From contig JAJQAC010000010.1 in NCBI GenBank assembly GCA_021204025.1, forward strand, positions 1-32,510: 32,510 nt of DNA, read 5' to 3'. This stretch comes from Clostridiales bacterium (GTDB taxonomy: Bacteria; Bacillota; Clostridia; Lachnospirales; Lachnospiraceae). The translations under genes and the position numbers were made by a program. The notes beneath the pieces were generated by a model. The model was not told where the DNA came from, searched no databases, and worked only from the letters and a program-made list of their open reading frames with translations. Numbering within the stretch: position 1 is the first letter of the stretch; each line of letters opens with the position of its first letter. Below, piece after piece: positions 1 to 7,111 of the stretch.

Positions 1-51
1 AACACCAGCCTTCCAAGCTGGATACGTGGGTTCGATTCCCATCACCCGCTT
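1..51 (+). tRNA. tRNA-Gly (TCC), 3' part only
   Basis: The window opens inside a tRNA. An anticodon arm with loop CTTCCAA (anticodon TCC, Gly), a T arm with GGTTCGATTCC and a 3' acceptor strand ending CACCCGCT are visible. The D arm and 5' acceptor strand lie before the window. It begins a small tRNA cluster with the Val and Met tRNAs, but a strong promoter lies between it and them. Confidence 0.9.
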
Positions 52-142
52 TTTGTTCGCAGGATTTATCCTGCAGGACAAAATAACGCTCCGCATCATA
101 CAAATGTATAACGATATGGGTTGAAAAATTGTATAAAAAATC

Positions 143-171
143 TTGACAATTAAGACAATATCAGTTATACT
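143..171 (+). promoter_or_regulatory. Sigma-A type promoter for the tRNA-Val/tRNA-Met pair
   Basis: A perfect -35 TTGACA (143-148), a 17-bp spacer and TATACT (166-171) lie about 30 bp before tRNA-Val. A TATAAT at 171-176 overlaps but would give a 22-bp spacer. Near-consensus strength suits a stable-RNA promoter. Confidence 0.8.
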
Positions 172-202
172 ATAATATGTTCTGATTCGGAACGATGTGT
201 AT

Positions 203-275
203 GGGGTCTTAGCTCAGCTGGGAGAGCATCTGCCTTACAAGCAGAGGGTCACAGGTTCGAGCCCTGTAGGCCCCA
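203..275 (+). tRNA. tRNA-Val (TAC)
   Basis: A complete cloverleaf can be drawn. The acceptor GGGGTCT pairs with AGGCCCC with one wobble. The D arm is present, the anticodon loop is CTTACAA (TAC, Val), and the T stem ACAGG/CCTGT encloses TTCGAGC. CCA is not encoded. Confidence 0.95.
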
Positions 276-282
276 TATCTTT

Positions 283-356
283 GGCGGAATAGCTCAGTTG
301 GCTAGAGCACACGGTTCATACCCGTGGTGTCGAGAGTTCAAGTCTCCCTTCCGCTA
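283..356 (+). tRNA. tRNA-Met (CAT)
   Basis: The acceptor GGCGGAA pairs with TTCCGCT, the anticodon loop contains CAT, and the T arm carries GAGTTCAAGTCTC. The 7-nt spacing from tRNA-Val indicates co-transcription. The G1-U72 acceptor closing pair argues for elongator rather than initiator Met. A CAT tRNA modified to read Ile AUA cannot be excluded from sequence alone. Confidence 0.9.
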
Positions 357-365
357 TGCGAACAG

Positions 366-400
366 CCTGAAAACTTAAACAAAAGTTTTCAGGTTTTTTT
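366..400 (+). terminator. Rho-independent terminator of the tRNA operon
   Basis: A 10-bp perfect stem (CCTGAAAACT with AGTTTTCAGG) around an 8-nt loop is followed by seven T residues, 10 nt after tRNA-Met. Confidence 0.9.
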
Positions 401-442
401 ATTACCAGTTTATTATTTTTTATATGTATTTCATGACTTTTG

Positions 443-451
443 TGTTATACT
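443..451 (+). promoter_or_regulatory. Possible extended -10 promoter for the lipid kinase operon
   Basis: TGTTATACT is an extended -10 box (TGn plus TATACT), placed 30 bp before the first start codon and after a terminator. No good -35 is present at the matching distance, so this is tentative. Confidence 0.45.
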
Positions 452-480
452 TTCTGATAGACTGAAAGTATGGAGGAGTC

Positions 481-1410
481 ATGCATTATTTTATCGTCAA
501 TCCGGACGCCTGCTGCGGCCGTGCGTATGAGTTGTGGCAAAAAATCGAGCGCCGCCTGGAAAAAACAGGATTAGAATACGAGGTCATGCTGACGGAAAAA
601 TGTGGTGACGCCAGGATTTTTGCACGCTGTCTGACAGAATCTGCCGCAGATTCGCGAAACATCATGGTCGTGGTCGTGGGCGGGGACGGAACGATGAACG
701 AGGTGATCGATGGTCTTGTCTTTAATGTTCCGGTGACACTTGGTTTTATCCCGGCCGGTACCGGTAATTATCTGGCACGCAGTCTCAGGCTTCCTCTGAA
801 CTGGAAGAGGTGTCTGAAAAAAATTGAAAAGCCCAGATATCGACAGATTGGTTATGGAGTCCTTTCCTATGGGGAAGATGTTCCGATGCACAGGCGGTTT
901 ATGGAGAGCTGCGGGATCGGACTGGATGCGGCCGTATATCACAGTATGCTGGAGAAAAGAGCGGATGCCGGAAAATATGCGCGGTATGCGGGACGGGCCG
1001 GTTATCTGATACGGGGGCTGGCTCAGCTTTGCAGGAGTGAACCGGTAAAAGGATATCTGATTCTTGACGGAGTAAAAAAAGTAGAATTAAACCGGATCTA
1101 TGTGGTTTCGGCCTCTGCACGTACCCATGAAAAGAATCCATTATGGCGTCGTGCCCAGGAAGATTCGCGGGAGGATCAGCTGGAAGTAAAAGTGATTCAC
1201 GCGACGTCAAAACTGATGATCCTGCCGATGATTGTCGATGCGTGGAGAAATCAACCGGCAAAGAGGGGCGGCATCCGGCGTTATCGATGCCGGGAATTAA
1301 AGGTGCATCTGGATCGGCCAATGCCGGTGCACGTGGACGGTGAAAGCTGTTGCTGTCAGACGGATATCGTGATAAGCAGAAGGGAAAGAAAGATCCGGAT
1401 GATCGTCTGA
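481..1410 (+). CDS. Diacylglycerol kinase catalytic-domain lipid kinase (DgkB/YegS type)
   Basis: A 309-residue cytoplasmic or membrane-peripheral lipid kinase that probably phosphorylates diacylglycerol or a related lipid alcohol, feeding phosphatidate back into phospholipid synthesis. The family nucleotide-binding GGDGT is at residues 67-71 and PAGTGN at 91-96, in the usual order for the DAGK catalytic domain. A C-terminal beta-rich half ends in the usual VHVDGE stretch. Length is normal for the family (about 300). The start has GGAGG four bases upstream, which is short but the only Shine-Dalgarno available. It is the first gene after the tRNA terminator, and ispF follows 46 bp later. The exact lipid substrate cannot be told from sequence. 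Confidence 0.88.
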   Translation: MHYFIVNPDACCGRAYELWQKIERRLEKTGLEYEVMLTEKCGDARIFARCLTESAADSRNIMVVVVGGDGTMNEVIDGLVFNVPVTLGFIPAGTGNYLARSLRLPLNWKRCLKKIEKPRYRQIGYGVLSYGEDVPMHRRFMESCGIGLDAAVYHSMLEKRADAGKYARYAGRAGYLIRGLAQLCRSEPVKGYLILDGVKKVELNRIYVVSASARTHEKNPLWRRAQEDSREDQLEVKVIHATSKLMILPMIVDAWRNQPAKRGGIRRYRCRELKVHLDRPMPVHVDGESCCCQTDIVISRRERKIRMIV

Positions 1411-1456
1411 TAAAAGGGAAAATCCGTATTAATAAAAATCTGTTGTGAGGGAAATT

Positions 1457-1999
1457 ATGAGAATCGGACAGGGATATGATGTTCACCGGCTCGTTGAAAG
1501 GCGTGAACTGATTCTGGGTGGAGTAAAAATCCCGTATGAAAAGGGACTTCTGGGACATTCGGACGCGGATGTGCTGCTGCACGCTGTGATGGACGCACTT
1601 CTGGGAGCTGCTGCTCTGGGAGATATCGGGCGGCATTTTCCCGATACGGATCCGCAGTACAAGGGGATTTCCAGTATTTTGCTTTTAAAAAAAGTCGGAG
1701 AACTTCTGGAAGAAAAGGGCTATGTGATCGAAAACATTGACGCGACGATCATTGCCCAGCGGCCAAAGCTGGCGCCGTATCGCCCAAAAATGGAGGAAAT
1801 GATCGCCAAAGCGCTGCATCTGGAGACCAGTCAGGTAAATGTCAAGGCAACAACGGAGGAGGGTCTTGGATTTACCGGGACAGGCGAGGGGATCAGCGCG
1901 CAGGCGATTGCGCTGCTCATGGATATCCGGGATTACGGCGCGGATGATCGCGTTATGGCCGGGGGCTGTGGCAGTTGTCCGATGGCGGGACAGAGATGA
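1457..1999 (+). CDS. ispF: 2-C-methyl-D-erythritol 2,4-cyclodiphosphate synthase
   Basis: It catalyses the fifth step of the MEP isoprenoid pathway, cyclising CDP-ME-2-phosphate to MEcPP with release of CMP. The metal ligands D8, H10 and H42 fall exactly at the family positions when translation starts at ATG 1457, which has TGAGGG just upstream. An in-frame GTG at 1445 would overlap that ribosome binding site and is rejected. The [11 protein letters not shown] and [10 protein letters not shown] signatures are present. At 180 residues it is about 20 longer than usual; the extra C-terminal tail contains CGSC. cysS follows after 33 bp. Confidence 0.95.
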   Translation: MRIGQGYDVHRLVERRELILGGVKIPYEKGLLGHSDADVLLHAVMDALLGAAALGDIGRHFPDTDPQYKGISSILLLKKVGELLEEKGYVIENIDATIIAQRPKLAPYRPKMEEMIAKALHLETSQVNVKATTEEGLGFTGTGEGISAQAIALLMDIRDYGADDRVMAGGCGSCPMAGQR

Positions 2000-2032
2000 G
2001 AGTAAAATCAGAGAAGAGGAGACAAAAAAGTT

Positions 2033-3442
2033 ATGAAAATATTTAACACCTTATCGAAGAGAAAAGAAGAATTTGTTCCGCTGGAACCGGGAAAGGTCCG
2101 GATGTACGTCTGCGGACCGACCGTTTATAATTATATCCATATCGGGAACGCGCGCCCGATGATCGTGTTTGATACGGTCCGCCGTTATTTTGAGTATAAA
2201 GGCTATGAAGTCAATTATGTATCGAATTTTACAGATGTCGATGACAAAATCATCAAAAAGGCGATGGAAGAGGGCGTAGATTCGGAAGTGATTTCCGAGC
2301 GATATATCGAGGAATGTAAAAAGGACATGGCAGGGATGAATGTGCGGCCTGCGACGACCCATCCGAAAGCAACGCAGGAGATTCCGGGCATGCTGGAAAT
2401 GATTCAAACGTTGATTGATAAGGGACATGCCTATGTGGCAAAGGACGGTACGGTGTATTTCCAGGTGTCTTCCTTCCGGGAATACGGAAAACTTTCCCAC
2501 AAGAATCTGGATGAGATGATGTCCGGATTCCGGGAAATTAAGGTAACCGGTGAGGATAATAAGGAGAATCCTTCTGATTTTGTCCTCTGGAAACCAAAGA
2601 AAGAGGGAGAGCCGAGCTGGTCTTCTCCGTGGTGCGAGGGGCGGCCTGGCTGGCATATCGAGTGTTCGGTGATGTCAAAGCGGTATCTGGGAGAGCAGAT
2701 TGATATTCATGCGGGTGGTGAGGACCTGATTTTCCCGCATCATGAAAATGAGATTGCGCAGTCGGAAGCAGCGAATGGAAAACCCTTTGCCAATTACTGG
2801 ATGCATAATGCGTTTTTAAATATCGATAACCGGAAAATGTCCAAGTCTCTGGGCAATTTCTTTACCGTACGCGAGATCAGTGAAAAGTATGATCTGCAGG
2901 TTCTGCGGTTTTTCATGCTGAGCGCACATTATCGCAGTCCGCTGAATTTCAGCGCGGAGCTTATGGAAGCGGCTAAGAGTGGTCTTGAGAGGATCCTTAC
3001 AGCGGTTGACCGGTTAAAAGATGCGTCAGAGACTGCCAGGGACCGGGAACTGAACGCGCGCGAGCTTGCGGCGGCAGATGAGGCAAAAGCATTGGTTGCG
3101 AAGTATGAGGCGGCGATGGATGATGATTTTAATACCGCGGATGCGATCGCTGCGCTGTTTGAGCTGGTAAAGCTGAGCAACTCGACGCTTACGGGAACAG
3201 ACGCGAAGAAGTTTGTTGCTGATATGAGAGAAACGATCGAAAAACTTTGTGATGTGCTTGGCATCACTACCGAGCGTAAGACGGAATCGCTTGAGGACGC
3301 GGTTGAGGCTCTGATTGCGGAACGTCAGGCGGCGCGCAAGGCGAGAAATTTTGCCCGTGCTGACGAGATTCGCAGCCAGCTTTCCGATATGGGAATTATT
3401 CTGGAAGATACCAGAGAAGGTGTGAAATGGAAACGGGCTTAA
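2033..3442 (+). CDS. cysS: Cysteinyl-tRNA synthetase
   Basis: A class Ia synthetase of 469 residues that charges tRNA-Cys in the cytoplasm. C27 in YVCGPTVYN is the first zinc ligand. The HIGH box reads HIGN (36-39), as is normal for CysRS. The GWHIECSVM and HHENEIAQSEA segments supply the remaining zinc ligands, and KMSKS is at 268-272. A C-terminal helical anticodon-binding region follows. The mrnC start codon lies inside the last codons of cysS, so the two are translationally coupled. The cysS-mrnC-rlmB order is conserved across Firmicutes. Confidence 0.97.
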   Translation: MKIFNTLSKRKEEFVPLEPGKVRMYVCGPTVYNYIHIGNARPMIVFDTVRRYFEYKGYEVNYVSNFTDVDDKIIKKAMEEGVDSEVISERYIEECKKDMAGMNVRPATTHPKATQEIPGMLEMIQTLIDKGHAYVAKDGTVYFQVSSFREYGKLSHKNLDEMMSGFREIKVTGEDNKENPSDFVLWKPKKEGEPSWSSPWCEGRPGWHIECSVMSKRYLGEQIDIHAGGEDLIFPHHENEIAQSEAANGKPFANYWMHNAFLNIDNRKMSKSLGNFFTVREISEKYDLQVLRFFMLSAHYRSPLNFSAELMEAAKSGLERILTAVDRLKDASETARDRELNARELAAADEAKALVAKYEAAMDDDFNTADAIAALFELVKLSNSTLTGTDAKKFVADMRETIEKLCDVLGITTERKTESLEDAVEALIAERQAARKARNFARADEIRSQLSDMGIILEDTREGVKWKRA

Positions 3443-3882
3443 GAGAACAGATGAAGCAGGAACTGGAGCTTCAGGAGGTTGACGTCCACAGTTATTCGCC
3501 GCTTGCGCTGGCGTATATCGGCGACGCGGTTTATGAGCTTCTGATCCGTACGAAGGTGATGAACCATGGCAGCATGCAGGTCAATAAGATGCACAAAAAG
3601 ACGGCGAGCCTGGTTCAGGCAAAAGCACAGGCGGATATGATCAAGGCGCTGATGGAGGAACTGACAGAAGAAGAAACCGTGATCTTTAAGCGGGGACGTA
3701 ACGCCAAATCGGTGACGGCGGCGAAACATGCGACCATTTCAGACTACCGGATGGCGACAGGATGTGAGGCGCTGATGGGATATCTGTATCTTACGGGACA
3801 GACGGAGCGCCTGCTGCGGCTGGTTCACGACGGCCTGGAAAAGATGGGAGAGTTATCATGCGATACGAAGAATTTACCATAG
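3427..3882 (+). CDS. mrnC: Mini-ribonuclease III
   Basis: A 151-residue RNase III-like catalytic domain without a dsRNA-binding domain. In Bacillus the homologue matures the ends of 23S rRNA. The signature SPLALAYIGDAVYEL holds the catalytic Asp (D33), and the later CEALMGYLYLTG helix carries the second acidic residue. The start at 3427 overlaps the end of cysS by 16 bp and has AGAAGG upstream. Its 3' end overlaps rlmB by 25 bp. Grouping with an rRNA methyltransferase fits a role in rRNA maturation. Confidence 0.93.
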   Translation: METGLREQMKQELELQEVDVHSYSPLALAYIGDAVYELLIRTKVMNHGSMQVNKMHKKTASLVQAKAQADMIKALMEELTEEETVIFKRGRNAKSVTAAKHATISDYRMATGCEALMGYLYLTGQTERLLRLVHDGLEKMGELSCDTKNLP

Positions 3883-4601
3883 AGGGGCGAAATGCTGTCC
3901 TGGAAGCATTTCGTTCGGGAAAAACAATTGACAAGCTTTTTGTGCAGGAAAACAGTAAGGATGGCCCGATCCAGACGATTCTGCGGGAAGCGAAAAAACA
4001 TGACACAATTGTGCGCCGTGTGACGAAAGAGCGGTTGGACCAGATATCTGAGACGGGAAAACATCAGGGGATAATCGCTTACGCGGCGGCTTATGAGTAT
4101 GCGGAAGTGGAAGATATCTTAAAGAATGCGGAGGAAAAGGGTGAGCCACCGTTTGTGATCCTGCTGGACGGGATCGAAGATCCGCATAATCTGGGAGCGA
4201 TTATCCGTACGGCAAATCTGGCCGGCGCGCACGGGGTGATTATACTGAAAAACCGGGCGGCAGGGTTGACGGCAACCGTTGCCAAGGCGTCCGCCGGTGC
4301 GCTGAATTATACGCCGGTGGCAAAAGTAACCAATCTGGTCAATACAATGGAAAGCCTGAAAAAGCGGGGCCTGTGGTTTGTCTGCGCGGATATGGGCGGC
4401 GAGGAAATGTATCGGCTGGATCTGACTGGTCCGATCGGACTGGTAATCGGCGGCGAAGGAAGCGGAGTCGGAAGGCTGGTCCGTGAAAACTGCGATATGG
4501 TAGCGGCGATTCCGATGAAGGGAGAGATCGATTCCCTGAACGCGTCGGTGGCGGCGGGAGTTCTCGCCTATGAGATTGTGAGACAGCGGTTAAAAAGGTA
4601 A
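3858..4601 (+). CDS. rlmB: 23S rRNA 2'-O-ribose methyltransferase of the TrmH/SPOUT family (RlmB-like)
   Basis: A SAM-dependent methyltransferase expected to modify G2251 (E. coli numbering) of 23S rRNA. Residues 1-75 form the L30e-like substrate-binding domain. The SPOUT domain carries motif 1 (DPHNLGAIIRTAN, with catalytic R117), motif 2 (IGGEGSGVGRLV) and motif 3 (IPMKGEIDSLNASVAAGVLAYE). Length (247) is typical. The ATG lies within mrnC with a GGGAG box before it. Related TrmH enzymes can target other nucleotides; the gene neighbourhood favours RlmB. Confidence 0.92.
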   Translation: MRYEEFTIEGRNAVLEAFRSGKTIDKLFVQENSKDGPIQTILREAKKHDTIVRRVTKERLDQISETGKHQGIIAYAAAYEYAEVEDILKNAEEKGEPPFVILLDGIEDPHNLGAIIRTANLAGAHGVIILKNRAAGLTATVAKASAGALNYTPVAKVTNLVNTMESLKKRGLWFVCADMGGEEMYRLDLTGPIGLVIGGEGSGVGRLVRENCDMVAAIPMKGEIDSLNASVAAGVLAYEIVRQRLKR

Positions 4602-4631
4602 CGCGGTTAAATAAAAATTTCTTTTTCTGTC

Positions 4632-4664
4632 TATACTATCGTAAAGAACTTTAGCCATTTACGA
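4632..4664 (+). promoter_or_regulatory. Possible ldh promoter element with overlapping inverted repeat
   Basis: TATACT at 4632-4637 is followed by TCGTAAA (4639-4645) and its complement TTTACGA (4658-4664) across a 12-nt spacer. No convincing -35 is present. The repeat would lie at and just downstream of a transcription start. Low confidence. Confidence 0.3.
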
Positions 4665-4742
4665 TTGTGCCGGATGCAGGGGTGTATAAGCAGCGATTCC
4701 TTATGTATCCGTGCGCATAGCAGAAGGAGGAATACCGATATT

Positions 4743-5687
4743 ATGAGGAGCGATAACAGAAAAGTTGTACTGATTGGCGCCGGAATGGTGGGGATGAGCT
4801 ATGCTTACAGTATGCTGAACCAGGGGGTATTTGACGAGCTGGTGCTGATTGATATTGACAGAAAAAGAGCGGAAGGCGAGGCTATGGATCTGAATCATGG
4901 CCTTGCCTTTTCTCCTGCCAACATGAAAATTTACGCTGGAGATTACCGGGACTGTAAGGACGCGGATATTGTGGCGATCTGCGCGGGTGCGGCACAGAAG
5001 CCGGGTGAGTCAAGGCTGGATCTGTTAAAACGAAACCGCATGGTTTTTCAATCGATCATAGATCCGGTGACAGAGTCCGGGTTTAACGGGATCTTTCTGG
5101 TGGCGACGAACCCGGTCGATCTTATGACACGCATGACATATGACCTGTCTGGTTTTAACGCCGGCCGTGTGATCGGCACAGGTACGGCGCTGGATTCTGC
5201 GCGTCTGCGATATCTTCTGGGGGATTATATGGATGTCGATCCGCGCAATATCCATGCTTATGTCATGGGGGAACATGGAGACAGTGAATTTGTGCCGTGG
5301 AGCCAGGCAATGCTGGGAACCCGGCCGATCTGTGATATCTTAAATATCTGTGATCATACGGAGGAGATGGAGCGGCTGGAAGCGATGGAAGCAGAGGTCA
5401 AAGGCGCCGCTTATAAGATCATTGAGGCAAAACGCGCGACTTATTATGGAATCGGCATGGCGATGACGCGTATTTCAAAAGCGATCCTGGGAGGGGAAAA
5501 CAGTGTTTTGACCGTATCCGCACGGCTGCGCGGCGAATATGGCCAAAACGATGTTTTTATCGGAGTTCCCTGTATTATCAGCAAGGATGGAGTAAAACGC
5601 GTCGTGGAGCTTCGGCTGGACGAGAAGGAACTTGAGCGGTTTGCGTTGTCCTGCACGGTTTTGCGCGAGAATTATGAGGAACTGTAG
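4743..5687 (+). CDS. ldh: L-lactate dehydrogenase
   Basis: A 314-residue NAD-dependent enzyme that reduces pyruvate to L-lactate at the end of fermentative glycolysis. The Rossmann motif GAGMVG is at residues 12-17. The substrate loop reads AAQKPGESR; the Gln in place of Arg marks lactate rather than malate dehydrogenase. VIGTGTALDSARLR and the catalytic His in MGEHGDSEF are intact. The open frame extends to 4665, but the family N-terminus fits ATG 4743. The AGGAGG there is 12 nt away, a little long. It converges with the DUF4397 gene, whose stop is only about 10 bp away. Confidence 0.94.
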   Translation: MRSDNRKVVLIGAGMVGMSYAYSMLNQGVFDELVLIDIDRKRAEGEAMDLNHGLAFSPANMKIYAGDYRDCKDADIVAICAGAAQKPGESRLDLLKRNRMVFQSIIDPVTESGFNGIFLVATNPVDLMTRMTYDLSGFNAGRVIGTGTALDSARLRYLLGDYMDVDPRNIHAYVMGEHGDSEFVPWSQAMLGTRPICDILNICDHTEEMERLEAMEAEVKGAAYKIIEAKRATYYGIGMAMTRISKAILGGENSVLTVSARLRGEYGQNDVFIGVPCIISKDGVKRVVELRLDEKELERFALSCTVLRENYEEL

Positions 5688-5696
5688 GGCTCGCGT

Positions 5697-6710
5697 TCAG
5701 TCCTGTGCAAGAAGGATCTGCAGACCTGCGGTCGACCAGGTATTACCGATCAGATAGGCAGTGTAGTCGTTTCCGGCGGCAATCGCTGCGGAAAAAATAA
5801 GGATCGACTCATGAGCCGTGACAGAAACACCTTCGGCACCCAGGATGATAAGCGGCAGTTCACGGATGAAAGCGTAGCCGGAAGCGGCAACGACAGTGAA
5901 CTGATAATTACCTGCGATTGCCTGTTTGTAGGAAGAGACGGACTGATAGCTGATGTTGCGGAAAACCATTTCATTTCCAAGCATCAGATCGAAATAGGAT
6001 CCCGGCCATGTCATATTGGCAAAACGGAAGCAGGCAGAGTTGGATGGCAGATTGCTGCATCCGGTATCAACGACGCGGACCAGATCCAGGCTGCCGTCCG
6101 CTGCGTCAGTCAGGACCAGAGTGACCTTCTGTCCGGCGAGGAAAGGAAAGGTCTGCTGAAGCAGGATAGAACGCAGACCGGAAGCGCTGCGGATCGTTAC
6201 CGTGTGAAATCCGTCACTGATCCAGTCATATGCCGACAGGGAAGCAAATCCGGCTCCGGCAAAGTAGGAGCTGCCGTCGATGGAAACATTGACAGAGGAA
6301 GAGCCGGTTGACGCATTCAGGAAGCGGACCTGGCCGTAATTTTGCGATGGGACAGTGGGATAGCCCGGCCAGGCAGGGTAGGGTGGCATCCACGGCCGGG
6401 AAGAAGAGCCGGGAGCGTCCGGAAGCTGTGGCGGCTGGGACGGAGCAGAGGGCTTCTGTTCCGGAGGAGGAGTCGGATCTCCGGGTCTGTCAGAACCGGG
6501 GGAGCCGGAAGGAGGATTATTGGATCCGGGTCTGTCAGAACCCGGGGCATCCGGAGCCGGTGAATTCGAACCGGAACCGCCGGTTCCCGGCGAAGAACTG
6601 TTTCCGGGATAAGCGGGGGGATTCGAACCGCTTCCCGGTGCCGGTCTCCCTGTCTCGGAAGCCGGAGCCTGGGAGTAGATCCTGTTGTAATGCATATCAT
6701 TGTCAGCCAT
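5697..6710 (-). CDS. Proline-rich DUF4397-domain protein
   Basis: A 337-residue protein of unknown function. Residues about 20-125 are a low-complexity Pro/Gly/Ser region with repeated GSDRPG and GSN blocks. Two DUF4397-like beta modules follow, from about 127 (QVRFLNASTG onwards) and 220 (RFANMTWPGSYFD onwards). DUF4397 modules are usually in exported proteins, but I see no signal peptide or membrane segment here, so export would need another route. ATG 6710 is chosen over 6722 because TGAGG lies six bases before it. Convergent with ldh and divergent from tRNA-Thr. Confidence 0.75.
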   Translation of the reverse strand: MADNDMHYNRIYSQAPASETGRPAPGSGSNPPAYPGNSSSPGTGGSGSNSPAPDAPGSDRPGSNNPPSGSPGSDRPGDPTPPPEQKPSAPSQPPQLPDAPGSSSRPWMPPYPAWPGYPTVPSQNYGQVRFLNASTGSSSVNVSIDGSSYFAGAGFASLSAYDWISDGFHTVTIRSASGLRSILLQQTFPFLAGQKVTLVLTDAADGSLDLVRVVDTGCSNLPSNSACFRFANMTWPGSYFDLMLGNEMVFRNISYQSVSSYKQAIAGNYQFTVVAASGYAFIRELPLIILGAEGVSVTAHESILIFSAAIAAGNDYTAYLIGNTWSTAGLQILLAQD

Positions 6711-6795
6711 AGAGTACCTCATGGGTTTTTAATTTACTTTATGAATGAAAATGAAACCTGTGCAAAAAAACCAGAGGAAAAACTGTAAAAATCCG

Positions 6796-6827
6796 TTGAC
6801 AAAATAAATTCATCATGATAGTATAAA
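6796..6827 (+). promoter_or_regulatory. Promoter for tRNA-Thr
   Basis: A perfect TTGACA (6796-6801) is followed by TAGTAT at a 17-bp spacer (6819-6824), with an overlapping TATAAA (6822-6827) at 20 bp. The exact -10 is ambiguous, but placement 20-25 bp before the tRNA fits. Confidence 0.65.
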
Positions 6828-6847
6828 TGAGTCGTCTGAAAGACTAA

Positions 6848-6920
6848 GCTGCTGTGGCTCAGTCGGTAGAGCGTCACATTGGTAATGTGGAGGTCACGAG
6901 TTCGATTCTCGTCAGCAGCT
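6848..6920 (+). tRNA. tRNA-Thr (GGT)
   Basis: The acceptor GCTGCTG pairs perfectly with CAGCAGC. The anticodon loop TTGGTAA gives GGT (Thr). The T stem ACGAG/CTCGT encloses TTCGATT. CCA is not encoded. Confidence 0.95.
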
Positions 6921-6925
6921 CGTTC

Positions 6926-6958
6926 AAAGGGGAAAGTCATTTAGACTTTCCCTTTTTT
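6926..6958 (+). terminator. Terminator after tRNA-Thr
   Basis: The 9-bp perfect stem GGGAAAGTC/GACTTTCCC has a 5-nt loop. A-rich sequence precedes it and six T residues follow. Confidence 0.9.
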
Positions 6959-6980
6959 GATGCGCAGGGGCGCGAAAGGA

Positions 6981-7077
6981 AATATTCCAGCTGACGCTGC
7001 ATCCGCCCGGCGCAGCGAGTATGAGGCGAAAAAGCCGCCTCCTGCTCGATCACAGAGCCGGGCAGGGTATTTTGCGG
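6981..7077 (+). repeat. Interspersed structured repeat, copy 1
   Basis: About 97 bp shared with 28871-28967. Positions 6988-7043 are identical to the second copy over 56 bp, followed by one mismatch and 13 more identical bases. It can fold as CGCTGC/GCAGCG (6995-7000 with the GCAGCG ending at 7017) followed by CGAGTA-T-GAGGCG paired with CGCCTC-C-TGCTCG around a 7-nt loop. This copy also has GAGCCGG pairing with CCGGCTC around 7055-7084. It fills the gap between the tRNA-Thr terminator and glnS. No reading frame in it looks genuine. Confidence 0.85.
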
Positions 7078-7111
7078 CCGGCTCGATTTTATCGGAAAAG
7101 GAGATAAAGCC

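Noticed and set aside
899-1636. Long minus-strand open frame over the lipid kinase and ispF
   Set aside because: It is antisense to two well-supported genes and its composition is that of a shadow frame.
6961-7111. T-box riboswitch before glnS
   Set aside because: The region contains GGCAGGGTATTTTGCGGCC, which only loosely recalls the T-box sequence. It belongs to the interspersed repeat, and no specifier stem or antiterminator is visible.
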